A stretch of 64,000 nucleotides of DNA from Methanobacterium sp. (GCF_038562635.1 NZ_JBCFBO010000001.1:186001-250000); one strand, 5' to 3'; shown: positions 35,733 to 44,901, counted from the first letter of the stretch. Notes: generated by a model not told the origin, from the sequence alone. Numbers and translations are program-made.

Positions 35733-36182
35733 TCAATTCGAATCCTTAAAAAGCGGTAAAATAGCATTATTTAGCCAGTACTCTTTAAAAACTTCTATAT
35801 CTTTATTAAACTCATCAAAATTTGTAGATTTGGTTATGTAAGCATTGGCATAATGCTCATATGACTTCAATATATCATTATCATCATCAGAGTTTGTTAA
35901 AACAATTACTGGAATATGTTTTAGTTGATCATCTGTTTTAATTTCTTTAAGCACTTCCCGCCCATCTTTACCAGGTAAATTTAAATCTAATAAAATTAAA
36001 GAAGGTGTTTTACAGTTTTTATACGCGTCTTTTTTATTTAAATAATTTATAGCATTTAATCCGTCTTCAATTTGAGTAATATGAATATTGCTCGTATTTT
36101 TGTCTAGAATTTTAGCTATTAATTTTGATTCATCTGGATTATCTTCTATCAATAATATTTCAGTAAGTCCTATCGTATTCAT
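35733..36182 (-). CDS. Single-domain response regulator (Rcp1-type)
   Basis: 149 residues, receiver only: ILLIEDNPDESKLI (acidic pocket), Asp in LILLDLNLPGKDG, VIVLTNSDDDNDI, and the conserved Lys in YITKSTNFDEF. Same extended type as at 26804, with a C-terminal helix ending in WLNNAILPLF. A GGAGGGAT ribosome site precedes the ATG. It is divergent from another receiver gene (36601) across a 420 bp gap. No kinase adjoins it; it presumably serves a distant membrane or PAS kinase. Confidence 0.92.
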   Translation of the reverse strand: MNTIGLTEILLIEDNPDESKLIAKILDKNTSNIHITQIEDGLNAINYLNKKDAYKNCKTPSLILLDLNLPGKDGREVLKEIKTDDQLKHIPVIVLTNSDDDNDILKSYEHYANAYITKSTNFDEFNKDIEVFKEYWLNNAILPLFKDSN

Positions 36183-36600
36183 ACATTATCCCTCCTAATT
36201 TTATTAATTTAAGCATATTTTAGCTATTGTTACTAATTCAAATACTTATTATGTCATAACAAGTTCCTGGATTTAAATTAATCCGCTATAAGATGTGTTA
36301 ATTCATATATTTAAATTTATAATAATTTAATAAGTTAATATCATTTATTTGCTTAAATCTACCATTTGTAATAGAACAAATTAATTATTGCAAATAATTG
36401 ATCAGTAATACGCGTAATTGATCCTTTAAAAGCGATTTAAAACCATTTAAAAGTATTTTATGGAGTTAATTTAATTATTAAATTATTAAATCTTATTTAT
36501 TAATAGAATAACTTATTTAAATAATAAAATAAGTATAGGAGTAATTATTAAATACAATAAGATACTAAATGATCCCTGTATTAAAAACGGAGATAAATGA
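36183..36600. other. Shared upstream region of two divergent receiver genes
   Basis: About 420 bp, strongly AT-rich, between two divergent single-domain response regulator genes. No additional open frame with a ribosome site and no striking palindrome were found; TATA-like stretches near 36480-36550 could serve the rightward gene. Confidence 0.4.
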
Positions 36601-37047
36601 ATGGATATTGAACCAAATGACGAAACAGTTAACATCTTATTAATTGAAGATAATCACACTGACATAAGGATGATAAAGGAAATATTCAAAGAATTTAAAA
36701 CAAAAACAAAAATACATTCAATTACAAACGGTATTGAAGCTTTAAAATATCTAAACAAAAAAGAAAAATACCAAAATAAAGCAGACCCTGATTTAATATT
36801 ACTTGATTTAAATATTCCATTAATTGATGGGTTTAAAGTTTTAAAAGAAATAAAAAGTAATGATAAATTAAAAAAGTTACCTGTAATTGTTTTAACTACA
36901 TCACACAATCCAGAAGACTTCTTAAAAGCCTGTAAACTACAAGTGGATTGTTTTATGAATAAACCATTGTGTTTTGATGAATATAATATACTATTACATC
37001 ATATTGAAGAGTGTTGGCTTAAATTTTTGAAAAAAAATAGGAAGTAG
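36601..37047 (+). CDS. Single-domain response regulator (Rcp1-type)
   Basis: 148 residues, receiver only: ILLIEDNHTDIRMI, phospho-acceptor Asp in LILLDLNIPLIDG, IVLTTSHNPEDF, and Lys in MNKPLCF. The C-terminal helix ends ECWLKFLKKN. GGAGATAA precedes the ATG. It is related to the receivers at 26804 and 35733, which all share the DLNxP motif and FKxF or KYLNKK region, suggesting local expansion of one family. No output domain is present, so it acts by binding a partner protein. Confidence 0.92.
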   Translation: MDIEPNDETVNILLIEDNHTDIRMIKEIFKEFKTKTKIHSITNGIEALKYLNKKEKYQNKADPDLILLDLNIPLIDGFKVLKEIKSNDKLKKLPVIVLTTSHNPEDFLKACKLQVDCFMNKPLCFDEYNILLHHIEECWLKFLKKNRK

Positions 37048-37504
37048 CATTCAAAAACCTTTAGTTTTAGATACCTCGAAAATTTGTAGAATTTTCAAAT
37101 GCTGCAATTAATTAAATTTTTAAGATAAAATAAAATTGTAACTCAATAGAAAAGGAGATCTATCTTCGCTAATAAAATAAAAAAATTAGTTTTAATTAAA
37201 TTGATAGTTTCAGCTCATTAAAGCTTTTTTAAGTTAATTTAAAATAAATAATTAATAATTTAGAAAAAGTAGACTGTAAATAAAAGATTCTAAATTAAAA
37301 GAAATGTGTAATTAGAGATTATAAATCTCCGATTGGATATTTTTTGAAATACGATTTGTCTTGAAACTTATTATATTCTTTAAATGTACTTGAAGTTTTT
37401 ATTCATAAACATATATTTAAGGAATAAGAAATTGGAGTTATTTAGTTTAGGTAGTAATTCAATTTCAACTCTTTAAAGTTAATTTCCTTTGAGATGTTTA
37501 ATAA
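37048..37504. other. Gap with two short hairpins (37054-37096)
   Basis: AAAAC/GTTTT (37054-37058 with 37064-37068) and GAAAATT TGTAG AATTTTC (37078-37096) form two small hairpins right after the receiver gene, in the style of clusters A-D. Further right, AAAAGGAGATC near 37150 resembles a ribosome site with no start codon behind it. No gene is seen. Confidence 0.5.
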
Positions 37505-37777
37505 TTAACTTTCAGTTACTGGAATTTTCCAGAGGTAGCCAACTTTTTTTGGTTTTTCCTGTTTGTTTCCTCTCGATTTCTTTTTTTTCACGTGAGCTTC
37601 GCTGCCTTCCCATGTTCCAACTGTTTCATCAAGGTATTTGGCAATTTTTTCACTATATTTTCTTGTTCCAATAGTGTAATTATCAGCTTCATTTCGAATA
37701 TAACTGATTCCATCTCCCTCTTCTTCCATTACCTTAGATATTTTCATTAATTTTTCATAAAACTTTGCAGATACCAT
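37505..37777 (-). CDS. Small basic protein, about 90 residues
   Basis: Starts MVSAKFYEKLMKISKVMEEE at the ATG at 37777, directly behind a GAGGAG ribosome site, and is rich in Lys and Glu (isoelectric point likely high). GISYIRNEADNYTIGTRKYS and LDETVGTWEGSEAHV are distinctive, but no family is recognised. The C-terminal lysine-rich tail suggests nucleic-acid binding. It is isolated. Confidence 0.55.
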   Translation of the reverse strand: MVSAKFYEKLMKISKVMEEEGDGISYIRNEADNYTIGTRKYSEKIAKYLDETVGTWEGSEAHVKKKKSRGNKQEKPKKVGYLWKIPVTES

Positions 37778-38174
37778 GCGTTTTCTCCTCTTTTTCATTT
37801 TCAGCAAATGGATATTTTTTTATCCAGCTACATTTCCATACATACAATTATAATTTTGTCTTTTATCCATTAAAAATGTTATATTTCGTTATTATTATTT
37901 TAGACATCAGTACATCACTTTAGAAAGTAAAATACTTAAAATGTTAATTATTTGCAATATCTTAACTGCACTTGTAAAAGTTTCCAGATTAGCGCCTTAA
38001 ATTATACTAAATATATTTAATATGGTTAAAATGTCTTGTTCTATGTTTAAAATAATATTTTTTACGCTCATGTCTGGATTATTGTGCAAATAGTTACTAT
38101 TTAAATTATTATGTAATTTGTTGATTAAATAAATGGATTTTTTTTAAATAAGTTCAACTTAGATTAACCAGTAT
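37778..38174. other. Spacer before hairpin array C
   Basis: About 400 bp of AT-rich sequence with no gene and no strong repeat; the dense hairpin array starts at 38175. Confidence 0.35.
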
Positions 38175-38536
38175 GGAAAAATTTTTTATTTTTTCCGATT
38201 GAAAAAACTTTCAAGTCCAAAGGTCTTCAAAATCTAGGATTTTGAGACCTGGAAAACAAAGCTTACAAACATGAAACTTACAAAAAACCACAGGTTTTTG
38301 TGGTCGAGGAAATTTAACTAACAAATCATTAAAAAATCTCTGATTTTTTATGCGTAAAAAATGCATAGCATTTTTACAGCTGTCAAAATTTGCAATTTTG
38401 ACGCGACAAATCGAAAGATTTGTCAGCTTTGATTTGTTGCCCCGAAATCATAGATTTCGAGGGTTTCCTCCAGCAAAAGAAAATGTTGCACATTTTCTTA
38501 AGCTTCGTTCTGCGGCTGCAAAAACATAGTTTTTGC
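38175..38536. repeat. Array C: ten consecutive short hairpins
   Basis: Ten hairpins in 360 bp, mostly with 3 nt loops: 38175-38196, 38221-38250, 38280-38301, 38331-38349, 38354-38377, GTCAAAATT TGC AATTTTGAC (38082-like pattern at 38382-38402), GACAAATC GAAA GATTTGTC (38405-38424), CCCGAAATC ATA GATTTCGAGGG (38441-38463), AGAAAATG TTGCA CATTTTCT (38478-38498) and GCAAAAAC ATA GTTTTTGC (38518-38536). Linkers contain AGCTGTC and ACGCGAC, the reverse complement of linkers in array D. Open frames across it are chance products of repetition. Confidence 0.85.
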
Positions 38537-38566
38537 AAGCTTTGTTTTTTTCAATATAACATTTTA

Positions 38567-38758
38567 ATGAAGTATAAACCATACCATGATAATATACATG
38601 GGCCTATTTTAAATTTTACTTATAAGTGGAAATTATGGAAAGTAACACAATTCATCTACAGAAAAGAATATACTACTGCTCTAACAGATAATATAAATAA
38701 GCCCAGTATGATTACTAATTTCAAGTTAGTAAGGCGTAGAGCAGGCATGGAGAAATAA
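38567..38758 (+). CDS. Possible small protein, 63 residues, uncertain
   Basis: An ATG at 38567 opens MKYKPYHDNIHGPILNFTYK and ends RRRAGMEK, 22 bp before the zinc-ribbon gene. There is no ribosome site before the ATG, and upstream frame continues into the hairpin array, so the ORF may be accidental. Amino-acid texture (aromatic and basic) is plausible. If real, it would be cotranscribed with the zinc-ribbon gene. Confidence 0.3.
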   Translation: MKYKPYHDNIHGPILNFTYKWKLWKVTQFIYRKEYTTALTDNINKPSMITNFKLVRRRAGMEK

Positions 38759-38780
38759 GGATAATTAAAGGGGTAATATT

Positions 38781-38957
38781 ATGGTAAACACAGATATTGG
38801 AAACAATTTTGAGATTAGTCATTGTCCAAGATGTGATACCAGAAAAATAGGCATTATTGGTCTTGATGAGTACAATCAGGTCTTAGTGTTTAGATGTAAT
38901 AAATGTGGAGAAGAGTTTACAAGACCCGTAGAAAAAATTGTATCTAATATTCTTTAG
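38781..38957 (+). CDS. Small zinc-ribbon protein, 58 residues
   Basis: An AAAGGGG ribosome site at 38767-38773 precedes the ATG at 38781. The protein holds CPRC and CNKC pairs (Cys15/18 and Cys39/42), joined by DTRKIGIIGLDEYNQVLVFR, a classical four-Cys zinc ribbon, with a short helical tail. Such proteins bind RNA polymerase, ribosomes or nucleic acids. It lies between hairpin arrays C and D, which are in inverted relation, and is therefore the most likely gene associated with them by position. Confidence 0.75.
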   Translation: MVNTDIGNNFEISHCPRCDTRKIGIIGLDEYNQVLVFRCNKCGEEFTRPVEKIVSNIL

Positions 38958-39353
38958 ACAAACAAATTAAACATTAATAATTCCTGTTTAAGAGAATATT
39001 TAATTTATTAGATAGTAAAGTCTTTCAATATTTAGATTTTTATTATTTAACCTAATAATCACCATATAAGTTAATTATAGTAAATTCACGTCTCTTTTAA
39101 TTCAAACTAATTTTATAAAACTTAGATATGAATCAGATTCAGGTATAATATACAATTGACTAAATTTAAATCTAAAAGTGTGTAACTTTTGATGATTTAG
39201 AAAAAATAAAATAGTAGCTGTTCTATAATATTATTATAATGAATAATTACATAGTTTAGACATTGATCTATAAAAAAAAACGTGTTTATGTGATTTAAAT
39301 TGTTAAATGTAAGTTTAACTATCTAAATTTATAAGTTTAAAAAGTTATGTTTA
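38958..39353. other. Spacer between zinc-ribbon gene and array D
   Basis: About 395 bp, AT-rich, with no credible gene. Slight T-rich runs follow the zinc-ribbon stop. Confidence 0.4.
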
Positions 39354-39377
39354 CAGAACGAAGCTGGAGAAAAATGT

Positions 39378-39771
39378 TTACAAAATCTACGATTTTGTAA
39401 CAGCAAACATGAAGCATTCGAAAATTTTTAATTTTCGATGCGCCAAAATTCATTGAATTTTGGCAGTGTTTGCATGCCATGCATTTTTCTATGTTTGCGA
39501 ATTTTCAATTCGCAACCGTAAAAATCGCAGATTTTTACATGCCGGAGGAAATTTATTTCCTCGGCCGCAAAAACCTATGGTTTTTGTAGGCGTCAAAAAT
39601 CTTCGATTTTTGACAGCTAACAAACAATACATGTTTGTAGTCTGCAAAACTACGTGTTGCGGTCAGGAAAACCTATGGTTTTCGGGGCGTCAAAATTCGC
39701 AGAATTTTGACAGCTAACAAAAATCTTCGATTTTTGTGCCATCGAAATCCTCAAAAACCAGCGGTTTTTGA
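39378..39771. repeat. Array D: about fifteen consecutive short hairpins
   Basis: Hairpins with mostly 3 nt loops stand at 39378-39400, 39414-39441, GCCAAAATTC ATT GAATTTTGGC (39442-39464), TTGCGAATT TTC AATTCGCAA (39495-39515), GTAAAAATC GCA GATTTTTAC (39518-39538), 39541-39565, CAAAAACC TAT GGTTTTTG (39568-39586), GTCAAAAATC TTC GATTTTTGAC (39592-39614), 39620-39638, 39644-39660, GAAAACC TAT GGTTTTC (39667-39683), GTCAAAATTC GCA GAATTTTGAC (39689-39711), 39718-39736 and TCAAAAACC AGC GGTTTTTGA (39751-39771). The linker GACAGCTAACAAA occurs twice. CAGAACGAAGCT (39354-39365) just before it is the reverse complement of 38501-38512 in array C. Confidence 0.88.
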
Positions 39772-39937
39772 AGGCTTTGATTTTTTGAGGGAATTTTCAC
39801 ATGTTATTTACTATAAATAACCAAATAGAGTTCAAATCTTGAAAAATCACAGAGTATAGCTTCTATGATAATCAAATAATCTAATCGTGGAACATTATTT
39901 TTATATAAATTCAAACTTAATTTTTAATGGGAATAAC

Positions 39938-40906
39938 ATGTTAAAACCAAAATATGAATCTATAAATAACTTTAAATTTAAATCTGGTGAAATTTTACCT
40001 GAATTAAATATGGAATATGCCACATTTGGAACCAAAAAGCTGGATGATGATGGAAATATCACTAATGGAATAGTTTATCTGCACGGCTCTTCTGGAGATT
40101 ACTCATCTGTAAAACGTGTGAAAGATGTTTTAGGCCCTGGAAAAGTTATGGATACTGATGATTATTATGTAATCTGTCCTACATCTCTTGGGAACCCAGG
40201 ATCCTCATCACCATCAACATCAGGTATGGGGCACCTATTTCCAAAATATACCATAGAAGATATGGTAGATGCATCATATACCCTTTTAACTCAAAAATTA
40301 GATATTAAACACCTAAAAGGTATTATTGGCACTTCAATGGGTGGTTTCCTTGCACTTCAGTGGGCTATAAAATACCCTGATTTTATGGATTTTATCATAC
40401 CTCTCACTACAAGCTCTTCATCAAAAGGTCAAAATTATGCATTATCTACTATAATGAACAATTACATTAAAAATGATCCAGATTATTTAGATGGTAAATA
40501 TGAGCATAAACCCCAAACCGGGCCTCAAAATGCGATGATGATGCTTTATTTATTTGGTTTTTCGCCAGCTTACTATAAAAATTCTTCAAATGAAGAAGTT
40601 CTTGAATCAATTCATGAAATGGAATTAGAAGGAGCTAATTCTGATGCAAATAACATTGTATGGCAAAATGAAGCTACTATGATATATGATGTAAGCAAAG
40701 AATTGCATAAAATAAAAGCTAGAACACTAATAATTGGAATTAATCAGGACCTGTATTTCCCACCGGATACCGATGTAATACCACTTTCCGAATCAATACC
40801 TGGATCTGAACTCTTTTTATATGATTCAATACTAGGGCATGTAGGATCAAGCGAGGTAAAAATAGCAGAACAGGTAATTGGTGATTTTTTAAAAGATGGA
40901 GATTAA
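39938..40906 (+). CDS. Alpha/beta hydrolase, MetX (homoserine O-acetyltransferase)-like
   Basis: 322 residues from the ATG at 39938 (an upstream GTG at 39887 also lies in frame). The nucleophile elbow GTSMGG (serine near residue 146), an early VYLHGSSGD oxyanion-type loop, CPTSLGNPGSSSP and the late LIIGINQDLYFPPD (Asp) and LGHVG (His) complete a MetX-type catalytic triad. MetX members acetylate homoserine in methionine synthesis, but many relatives are plain esterases. Two bp after its stop a small protein gene follows, forming an operon. Confidence 0.87.
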   Translation: MLKPKYESINNFKFKSGEILPELNMEYATFGTKKLDDDGNITNGIVYLHGSSGDYSSVKRVKDVLGPGKVMDTDDYYVICPTSLGNPGSSSPSTSGMGHLFPKYTIEDMVDASYTLLTQKLDIKHLKGIIGTSMGGFLALQWAIKYPDFMDFIIPLTTSSSSKGQNYALSTIMNNYIKNDPDYLDGKYEHKPQTGPQNAMMMLYLFGFSPAYYKNSSNEEVLESIHEMELEGANSDANNIVWQNEATMIYDVSKELHKIKARTLIIGINQDLYFPPDTDVIPLSESIPGSELFLYDSILGHVGSSEVKIAEQVIGDFLKDGD

Positions 40907-40908
40907 AG

Positions 40909-41187
40909 ATGAAAGTTAAAGTTGTTGATTACGGAGTTTCAGATGATCCCAAAAAGTACTATGTGACTTATAAAATTACTGATATCGATGAAGAATCAAT
41001 AAATAAACTTAAAAATCGCGTTGAAGAAGAATTAGATCTTAAATCCGGAGATTTATATTTAACTGCCTATTTTAACAAAGAATATTATCCATTTGGAAGT
41101 GAAGAATCTAAATACCGCAGTGAAGACTTTATAGCAAGGGAAGAAATTGAAATGTGGGCATATTTAATGAGTCTTTTGGAGGATTAA
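40909..41187 (+). CDS. Hypothetical protein, 92 residues, cotranscribed with MetX-like gene
   Basis: Acidic protein with alternating strands and helices (MKVKVVDYGVSDDPKKYYV, then EESINKLKNRVEEELDLKSG). GGAGAT at the end of the preceding gene acts as its ribosome site, and the two genes are 2 bp apart, so translation is coupled. No known domain is recognised. It may be a partner of the hydrolase. Confidence 0.72.
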   Translation: MKVKVVDYGVSDDPKKYYVTYKITDIDEESINKLKNRVEEELDLKSGDLYLTAYFNKEYYPFGSEESKYRSEDFIAREEIEMWAYLMSLLED

Positions 41188-41265
41188 AGAATTTAGAATT
41201 TTAAATTAATTTATAAATTTTATTTTACATATTTGATATTATCACCACTCGGGAGAAACTGATAA

Positions 41266-42120
41266 ATGAAGGATACGTCTTCAAATGACTTAAAGGATTT
41301 TAAAATACGAGAAAAATTGCAGTGGGCAATGTCCAAGTCCATGGAAAAAATGGGAATGCATGAATTTGATTCGTGTCATTTTGAAATAGTGCCGGTTGAA
41401 ATAACAGTTCCTGGACTGGACCCTTCTTTTGATGGCTACAGCATTGCACATATCACTGATATTCATTTAGGGCAATGGATATCAACAGATAGACTAAATG
41501 GAGTCATGGATCTTGTCAATCAACAAAATCCAGATATGGTAGCAATAACCGGTGATTTTGTATCTTATGCAATCGATCATCTTGTAGATGATTTAACTAA
41601 CTGTCTTAAGAAACTTCAACCCATGGATGTGTCACTAGCAGTCCTTGGAAATCACGACCACTGGCTTGGGGCCGATAAAATTCGTAATATACTGCAAGAA
41701 AGCGATATAATAGACATCAGTAATGATGTTTATACTTTAAAACGTGGAGATGCTGTGCTGCACGTAGCAGGTGTTGACAGTGTCACCTTAAATAAACACC
41801 GCTTGGATCTGGTTATGAATAAATTACCCTCTTGCGGACCTGCAATACTGCTTGCACATGAACCCGACTTTGCAGATATCAGCTCAACAACAGGGAGATT
41901 CAGTTTACAGATTTCAGGCCATTCACATGGAGGACAATTTATGATACCTGGTATTGGAACATTTATCCGGGGGCCCCACTTCTTAAAATATCCAGTCGGT
42001 AAGTACAAAGTGGGGGATATGGTCCAGTACACAAACCGCGGGCTTGGAACAAACATATTCTGGCTTAGAATTAACTGTCCCCCTGAAATTACTGTGATAA
42101 ACCTCAGAACACCCAAATAA
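41266..42120 (+). CDS. Metallophosphoesterase, YkuE-like
   Basis: 284 residues with calcineurin-type motifs ITDIHLG (about 63-69), TGDFVSY (about 99-105), LGNHDHW (about 127-133), AHEPDF (about 201-206) and GHSHGGQF (about 219-226). The N-terminus is not a clear signal peptide; related proteins attach to the membrane and act on phospholipids or cell-envelope phosphodiesters (for example UDP-diacylglucosamine hydrolysis). A GGGAGAAA ribosome site precedes the ATG. The next gene encodes another phosphatase-fold membrane protein, suggesting a shared envelope role. Confidence 0.9.
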   Translation: MKDTSSNDLKDFKIREKLQWAMSKSMEKMGMHEFDSCHFEIVPVEITVPGLDPSFDGYSIAHITDIHLGQWISTDRLNGVMDLVNQQNPDMVAITGDFVSYAIDHLVDDLTNCLKKLQPMDVSLAVLGNHDHWLGADKIRNILQESDIIDISNDVYTLKRGDAVLHVAGVDSVTLNKHRLDLVMNKLPSCGPAILLAHEPDFADISSTTGRFSLQISGHSHGGQFMIPGIGTFIRGPHFLKYPVGKYKVGDMVQYTNRGLGTNIFWLRINCPPEITVINLRTPK

Positions 42121-42252
42121 TAAATATAATGCAATTAAAAATTCTAAAACCAGGTTTAAGAATAAATATATACTAATTAATAACTTCACAAGATTAATAA
42201 CCAGATAAAATTCATATTATAATTAGTAATCAGTATTTATCCGAGGTTAAAA

Positions 42253-44445
42253 ATGGATAAAAACCAGAACATTCTATGGATGGGCCGTACATTAGTTTTA
42301 TTGATATCCGAAGTAGCAGGACTTATGTTAATGACATGGCTTCTTCCGGGACTGAGCATTAACAGCTGGGAAACAGCATTGATAGTAGTTGTATTAGTTG
42401 GTATAATAAATGCTATCTTTTGGCCTATTTTATCATATTATACCCTTCCTTTTCTTGTTTTTACCTTTGGAGTAGGTACATTACTTTTAAATGGTTTGCT
42501 TATATGGTTTATCAGTCTTTTTGTCCCTGGAATCACTATAAAAGACTCAGCTTTATTTCTGGTTCCTCTAGGGATAGCACTTATTAACACGCTTGCATCT
42601 GGAGCTTTAACTATTGGAGATGAGGCATCTTATTATAGATCCGTTTTAAGGAGATATGCTGAACGCTTTTCAAAAAATAATCATTCTGATAAACCTGGCG
42701 TTATATTTTTAGAAATTGATGGACTGGCAGAAGCTGTCTTACAAAAAGCTCTAGATAAAGAATACATGCCCACACTTAAAGGGTGGATAGAAAAAGGAAG
42801 CCATAAAATTCTTCAGTGGGAAACTGATTTATCTTCCCAAACTGGTGCTTCCCAGGCAGGTATTCTTCATGGAAATAATCACGACATGCCTGCTTTCAGG
42901 TGGGTTGAAAAGGAAAATGATAATAAATTAAGGGTATCTACTGGATTATTTGATGCACCTTTACTTGAACGGCGTGTATCAGATGGAAAAGGATTGCTTG
43001 CAGTAAATGGAGCAAGTAGATCTAATCTTTTCTCTGGAGATGCATTAAATGCCATATTTACCTACAGCAAACTCAGTGATTTATCGAAGTTTTATACAAA
43101 GGCATGGTATTTTTTCTATTCTAATCCCTACAACTTTGCACGTACCATTGTGCTGTTTTTATGGGACATTCTTCTGGAAATTGCATCCCGCTTCAGGCAG
43201 TGGAGAAAAGATGTACGACCTCGAATGAACCGCAGCATTATTTATTTAGCTGTGAGGGCTACAGCCAATGTTTTTTTACGCGAGATAACAACAAGTACCA
43301 TCATTGGAGATATTTTTACAGGCCGGGCTGATGCAGTGTATGCTACATATGTAGGTTACGATGAAATAGCACACCATTCAGGTACAAAAGATAGTGATGC
43401 TTTTTATGCACTTAAACAGTTAGATAAACAATTTTTGCTCCTAGATGATGCAAGAAAGAGTGCTTCAAGACCATATCACTTTGTGATACTTTCTGATCAT
43501 GGGCAAAGTAATGGAGCAACATTTAAACAGCGCTATGGAATTTCTTTAGAAGGTTTAGTACGCGAACTAATTCCTAAGGACTTAAAAATATATTACGAGT
43601 TCGATACAAATGAGGATCACTTTAGCCAGGTAATTACGTATCCTATTGCCGATGGGAAACGCTGGATAAGTGAAAAGAGAGAAAATGCAATCAAAGGAAG
43701 TAAAGAATTCACCGGAAATATCAAGCAGTCAATTGAGAGACAGGAAACTAAATGGATGAAGGAAAAACGAGAAAATGCAGTTAAAAGCAGTAAAGAATTC
43801 ACCGGAAATATCTGGCAATCAATTGATAAGGATGATAAAATAAGTGAACGGCTGGAAAAATTTAATGAAGCACTCAAAATTCCAGTAAAACCACGAGAAA
43901 AACCTATTGATCATAAAGATGCAGATGTCACAGTGCTTGCTTCAGGTAACCTTGGCTTGATCTACTTCAAAAAATGGGAAAGTAGAATGACCTTTGAAGA
44001 GATCAATGCTGTATTTCCTGAATTAATTCCAGGTTTAATACGACATGAAGGTATTGGATTTATAATGGTTCGATCCAGTAAGGAAGGACCTATTGTAATT
44101 GGCTCTAAAGGAGTTTATTATTTAAAAGATAATCAAATAGAAGGAGAAAACCCTCTTAAAGGTTTTGGAAAAAACGCAGCTTTACATTTAAAAAGGACAG
44201 ACAGTTTTAAATATGTACCTGATATTCTGGTAAACAGCTTATATGACAGCGCAAAAAATGAAGTGGCTGCTTTTGAAGAATTGATAGGCAGTCATGGAGG
44301 ATTAGGTGGTGAACAGTCAAAACCATTCTTATTATATCCATCGAGCTGGAATTTAGAAAAAGAAGAAATAGTAGGGGCTGAAAAACTTCACAATGTTTTA
44401 AAAAGTAAGTTAGATGAACTATGGTTAAATACTGAAAATAAATAA
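42253..44445 (+). CDS. Phage-holin-like membrane domain fused to alkaline-phosphatase-superfamily domain
   Basis: 730 residues. Residues 1-130 form four hydrophobic helices of the holin superfamily IV (PF04020) type. From about 145 an alkaline-phosphatase/phosphodiesterase fold follows: GVIFLEIDGL, LSSQTGASQAGIL (nucleophile-type Thr/Ser), YVGYDEIAHHSG and VILSDHGQSNG, giving a plausible two-metal site. A linker at about 470-525 contains a 30-residue unit repeated twice (MKEKRENAVKSSKEFTGNI type). The fusion occurs in several bacteria and archaea, with unknown substrate, likely an envelope phosphodiester or nucleotide. Confidence 0.83.
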   Translation: MDKNQNILWMGRTLVLLISEVAGLMLMTWLLPGLSINSWETALIVVVLVGIINAIFWPILSYYTLPFLVFTFGVGTLLLNGLLIWFISLFVPGITIKDSALFLVPLGIALINTLASGALTIGDEASYYRSVLRRYAERFSKNNHSDKPGVIFLEIDGLAEAVLQKALDKEYMPTLKGWIEKGSHKILQWETDLSSQTGASQAGILHGNNHDMPAFRWVEKENDNKLRVSTGLFDAPLLERRVSDGKGLLAVNGASRSNLFSGDALNAIFTYSKLSDLSKFYTKAWYFFYSNPYNFARTIVLFLWDILLEIASRFRQWRKDVRPRMNRSIIYLAVRATANVFLREITTSTIIGDIFTGRADAVYATYVGYDEIAHHSGTKDSDAFYALKQLDKQFLLLDDARKSASRPYHFVILSDHGQSNGATFKQRYGISLEGLVRELIPKDLKIYYEFDTNEDHFSQVITYPIADGKRWISEKRENAIKGSKEFTGNIKQSIERQETKWMKEKRENAVKSSKEFTGNIWQSIDKDDKISERLEKFNEALKIPVKPREKPIDHKDADVTVLASGNLGLIYFKKWESRMTFEEINAVFPELIPGLIRHEGIGFIMVRSSKEGPIVIGSKGVYYLKDNQIEGENPLKGFGKNAALHLKRTDSFKYVPDILVNSLYDSAKNEVAAFEELIGSHGGLGGEQSKPFLLYPSSWNLEKEEIVGAEKLHNVLKSKLDELWLNTENK

Positions 44446-44457
44446 GTATTTAATTAA

Positions 44458-44901
44458 TCAGCTTATAATCCATTCTGGGAAGGAATGCCCTACTTCCTGT
44501 TGATTTGCAGGTAAAGAAAAATGTAGGTGTGCAAATAACCATTTATCCCCTTTATTTTCAAGAACCATACTTAACCGCCCTGAAAGTAGCACTTCTTTTC
44601 CTGAAATTACGGCGTACATTGTCATCAATGCGGATAACCATGCCACATTGCCTGCATATTGAATAGTAACCTTTTCAAATTTAACCTGGATATTATCAGC
44701 CTGGGAAAAATCACGTTTAAATCCTTCCCTAAGCTCTTCACAGCCATGAACCCATTCATCCGTGCCTGTACCTATCGCTACAATATTCGGATCATCTATA
44801 AACAGATCTACCATAGCATCAATATCTTTGTCTGCGTATGCTTTTGCATACTTTTTAAGCATATCCATAACTTCAAGCTCTATGTTTTCCTCACATTTCA
44901 T
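44458..44901 (-). CDS. SnoaL/NTF2-like (ketosteroid-isomerase fold) protein
   Basis: 147 residues. The start MKCEENIELEVMDML at 44901 is preferred because GGGGGAC sits just before it. Features of the SnoaL_3/DUF4440 group are visible: MLKKYAKAYADKDIDAMVDLF, WVHGCEELREGFKRDF and WLFAHLHFSLP. The cone-shaped fold holds small hydrophobic ligands; some members are enzymes, others stress-linked binding proteins. It is convergent with the preceding gene 12 bp away. Function unknown. Confidence 0.85.
   Translation of the reverse strand: MKCEENIELEVMDMLKKYAKAYADKDIDAMVDLFIDDPNIVAIGTGTDEWVHGCEELREGFKRDFSQADNIQVKFEKVTIQYAGNVAWLSALMTMYAVISGKEVLLSGRLSMVLENKGDKWLFAHLHFSLPANQQEVGHSFPEWIIS

Noticed and set aside
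39460..39717. Open frame across hairpin array D
   Set aside because: It merely reads through palindromes, has no ribosome site, and its composition reflects repeated TTTTTG/CAAAAA strings.
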